A stretch of 5,127 bases of DNA from Dehalococcoidia bacterium (GTDB lineage Bacteria; Chloroflexota; Dehalococcoidia; GIF9; AB-539-J10): contig JAUWOB010000084.1 of assembly GCA_030612345.1 (NCBI GenBank), positions 1-5,127 on the forward strand. Direction: 5' to 3'. The notes beneath the pieces are model-generated. The model was not told where the DNA came from. It saw nothing but the letters and a program-made list of their open reading frames with translations, and did not search any database. Both the position numbers and the translations under genes were made by a program. This document shows positions 4,356 to 5,127 of the stretch, one piece after another. How positions within the stretch are numbered: position 1 is the first letter of the stretch; every line of letters begins with the position of its first letter.

Positions 4356-5127
4356 GTGACTTGCGCAGAATTCTGCTACACTCTGCTTACCCAAAATGAG
4401 CACAAGGACGAAGCTAGGGACCTGAAGAAGTATGAGGTACCGATTGAAAAGCTTCGCTGGGAATGCGACCCCAAGCTCTTCGATTTTGAGTGTACCGGGG
4501 ACTTGGCCCCGCTTCGGGAGTTCATCGGTCAGGAGCGAGCAACGCGGGCAGTAGAGTTCGGCATGAACATGGCCAACAGAGGGTACAACATCTACGTTGC
4601 CGGCCTCACCGGGACGGGAAAGACGCGCATGGTGAAGGCCTACATAGAAAGGATTATCAAGGAACGAGCAGCACGGGGGCAGACTTTCGACCTGGATGAT
4701 TGGTGTTACCTTTACAATTTCAAGGAGTCTGACAGTCCTCAAATAGCCAGTCTGCCTCAAGGTAAGGGCAAGGCGTTCCGCCAAGAGATTACCGGCCTGC
4801 TCAACAAGATTCGCCACGGACTTGGTCGAGCTTTCTCCAGCGAGGAGTACAAGAACCAGAAACAGAAGACCCTTGAAGAAGTGCAGGCTCAGCAGCAAAA
4901 GCTATTTGAGGAGATATCCAGCGAAGCCCACAGCAAGGGCTTCATCCTGCAGATGACTCCCTCCGGCCCGGCCTTGATTGCCATGAAAGACGATCGCCCC
5001 ATGCAAGAACAGGAGTACCTCGCTCTCGAAGAAGATGTCAGGAAGCAACTGGAATCCAGGCAAGCCAAGTTGCGCAAGAAACTGAAGGCAAGCTTTGAGA
5101 CTGCCACCAGCCTGCAAACGAAGGCCG
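4356..5127 (+). CDS. Lon-like ATP-dependent protease (AAA_32 / LonB-type), N-terminal part, start uncertain
   Basis: This is the first 257 codons, if read from 4356, of a protein normally near 800 residues; the rest, including the Lon protease domain, lies beyond the window. The family consists of cytoplasmic AAA+ proteases with an N-terminal ATPase and a C-terminal Ser-Lys Lon domain. Visible features: the N-terminal signature YEVPIEKLRWECDP at 4431, FIGQERATRAVEFG at 4521-4562, NIYVAGLTGTGKT with the Walker A P-loop at 4602-4625, DDWCYLYNF near 4695-4721, then a long charged, Gln- and Lys-rich helical region (from about 4837) of coiled-coil type that is usual for these proteins. No ATG lies in frame near the expected start. 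Candidates are GTG 4356 (used here, giving about 25 extra residues), CTG 4422, or ATG 4396 if one base is missing from the sequence. None has a good ribosome site. The gene is divergent from the half-PurL gene, and no functional tie is visible. Confidence 0.88.
   Translation, partial: MTCAEFCYTLLTQNEHKDEARDLKKYEVPIEKLRWECDPKLFDFECTGDLAPLREFIGQERATRAVEFGMNMANRGYNIYVAGLTGTGKTRMVKAYIERIIKERAARGQTFDLDDWCYLYNFKESDSPQIASLPQGKGKAFRQEITGLLNKIRHGLGRAFSSEEYKNQKQKTLEEVQAQQQKLFEEISSEAHSKGFILQMTPSGPALIAMKDDRPMQEQEYLALEEDVRKQLESRQAKLRKKLKASFETATSLQTKA

Noticed and set aside
4203..4898. Long minus-strand frame of 231 codons with a hydrophobic N-terminus
   Set aside because: It lies antisense to the Lon-like gene, whose plus-strand product has clear family motifs and a P-loop; the antisense product has none.

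Overview
The window looks like bacterial chromosome of medium G+C content. It holds four complete or near-complete genes on the minus strand and one truncated gene on the plus strand. No 16S rRNA or other taxonomic marker is present. The combination of a short Lon-family AAA protein, a lipobox surface protein made of InlB-type repeats and an AIR-synthase-like protein is what one often sees in environmental Chloroflexota (Dehalococcoidia-like) or deltaproteobacterial genomes, but this placement is a weak inference.

Layout from left to right. (1) Positions 1-683, minus strand: a lipoprotein with about 80-residue repeats of the divergent InlB B-repeat type. Its reading frame stops at a TAG at 63-65, inside the third repeat, yet the repeat pattern continues in the same frame to the window edge. 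(2) Positions 684-910: the control region of that gene. A very good sigma70-type promoter (TTGACA, 17 bases, TATCAT) has a run of seven G in its spacer and is followed by a leader of about 190 nt with several hairpins. (3) Positions 1104-1898, minus: exonuclease III / AP endonuclease. (4) Positions 2030-2884, minus: a long PurN-like formyltransferase. (5) Positions 3019-4119, minus: a protein resembling only the first half of PurL (FGAM synthase), with an unusual set of cysteines. (6) Positions 4120-4355: a divergent intergenic region. (7) From about 4356 to the right edge, plus: the N-terminal part of a Lon-like ATP-dependent protease of the AAA_32 type. Its start codon is not clear.

The PurL-like and PurN-like genes lie head to tail, 134 bases apart, and may form one transcript, possibly with the exonuclease gene. 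Canonical PurN and PurL catalyse two consecutive steps of purine synthesis (GAR to FGAR, FGAR to FGAM). Here PurN keeps its catalytic residues but has an extra insert. The PurL partner is a half-size protein in which the ESHNHPS motif has become ESHCSPC and a C-x5-C-x-C-x2-C cluster has appeared. This pair is the best candidate for an undescribed system: either a divergent purine step or a related pathway acting on a glycinamide-ribotide-like substrate. The second interesting region is the promoter and leader of the repeat lipoprotein, which looks built for regulated or phase-variable expression.
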